Source: Rhodospirillaceae bacterium (GTDB lineage: Bacteria > Pseudomonadota > Alphaproteobacteria > Rhodospirillales > 2-02-FULL-58-16). Taken from it: a stretch of 6,434 nucleotides of DNA. Each line of letters starts with the position of its first letter. Position 1 is the stretch's first letter. The notes below the pieces were generated by a model that was not told the DNA's origin, ran no database searches, and saw only the letters and a list, made by a program, of their open reading frames with translations. Shown one piece after another: positions 6,321 to 6,434 of this stretch. The position numbers and the translations under genes were made by a program. The DNA is taken from positions 1 to 6,434 of the forward strand of contig DUZD01000174.1 in the NCBI GenBank assembly GCA_013349695.1, written 5' to 3'.

Positions 6321-6434
6321 TGTCCGATAGTTGGTGGAAATTTGTTTTCGGCGTAGCTCCCGATCCCGATAGTCACTCAATCATGCGGCGAGGTCAAGCG
6401 GCTGCTCGACAGGGGCTTGGTCCAGCGTTTGCCA
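6321..6434. mobile_element. Possible insertion-sequence end (unproven)
   Basis: From TGTCCGATAG at 6321 the composition changes to more AT-rich, repeat-bearing sequence: CCGATAGT occurs at 6324-6331 and again at 6366-6373, 42 bases apart, and CCCGAT is tandemly doubled around 6359-6370. A TG terminus with repeated internal motifs resembles the ends of IS21-like elements, and it falls where the secretion gene loses its family resemblance. I cannot recognise a transposase in any frame of the remaining bases, and the other end is outside the window. Confidence 0.22.

Noticed and set aside
4294..6330. 678-codon forward open frame antisense to the CHASE2 cyclase
   Set aside because: No recognisable domain. 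The opposite strand encodes a full CHASE2-cyclase with every catalytic residue and a good ribosome site; the antisense openness follows from GC-rich codon use.
1..6434. CRISPR array, tRNA or rRNA genes
   Set aside because: No regularly spaced non-coding repeats and no tRNA-like or rRNA-like segments were found; the only tandem repeats are coding and in frame.
6321..6434. Simple frameshift restoring the secretion transporter
   Set aside because: Neither of the other two forward frames after 6316 gives the expected continuation of the membrane helix; one contains a stop at 6354-6356.

Overview
The window is GC-rich, densely coding bacterial DNA. Its gene content fits a proteobacterium, probably an alphaproteobacterium of the Rhodospirillales type. 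The pointers are two multidomain class III nucleotide cyclases, CHASE2 sensing, and the N-terminus of a type I secretion ABC transporter. The taxonomic placement is inference from protein flavour; no marker gene is present.

Layout. Positions 1-414 (+) hold the C-terminal end of a coiled-coil protein built from 36-residue repeats. It overlaps by ATGA with a complete GAF-GAF-PAS-class III cyclase (411-2750, +). Only 16 bp separate that gene from a convergent minus-strand pair. The pair is a membrane CHASE2-class III cyclase (6066-3787) followed 42 bp later by a radical SAM protein of the PflX-like (COG1313) family (3744-2767). A 136-bp divergent intergenic region (6067-6202) carries a credible sigma70-type promoter for the CHASE2 gene and a perfect 12-bp palindrome over the predicted transcription start and ribosome binding site. 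From 6203 (+) there is the beginning of a type I secretion ABC transporter gene. Its family resemblance stops abruptly near 6316-6320, suggesting disruption by a rearrangement or a mobile element whose end lies at the window edge.

How it may work together. Both cyclases have the complete homodimeric catalytic set of class IIIb enzymes (two metal Asp, a Lys paired with Thr or Ser for base recognition, and the Asn/Arg pair). Both also end in the same short helical tail closing on W-(D/N)-G-V-x-x-x-T-x-K. One senses through soluble GAF/PAS domains, with a possible cyclic nucleotide pocket, and the other through a periplasmic CHASE2 domain. The locus therefore looks like two inputs feeding one second-messenger output, cAMP most likely. 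The coiled-coil protein is translationally coupled to the soluble cyclase and the radical SAM protein is co-oriented with the membrane cyclase; their functional links are unproven.
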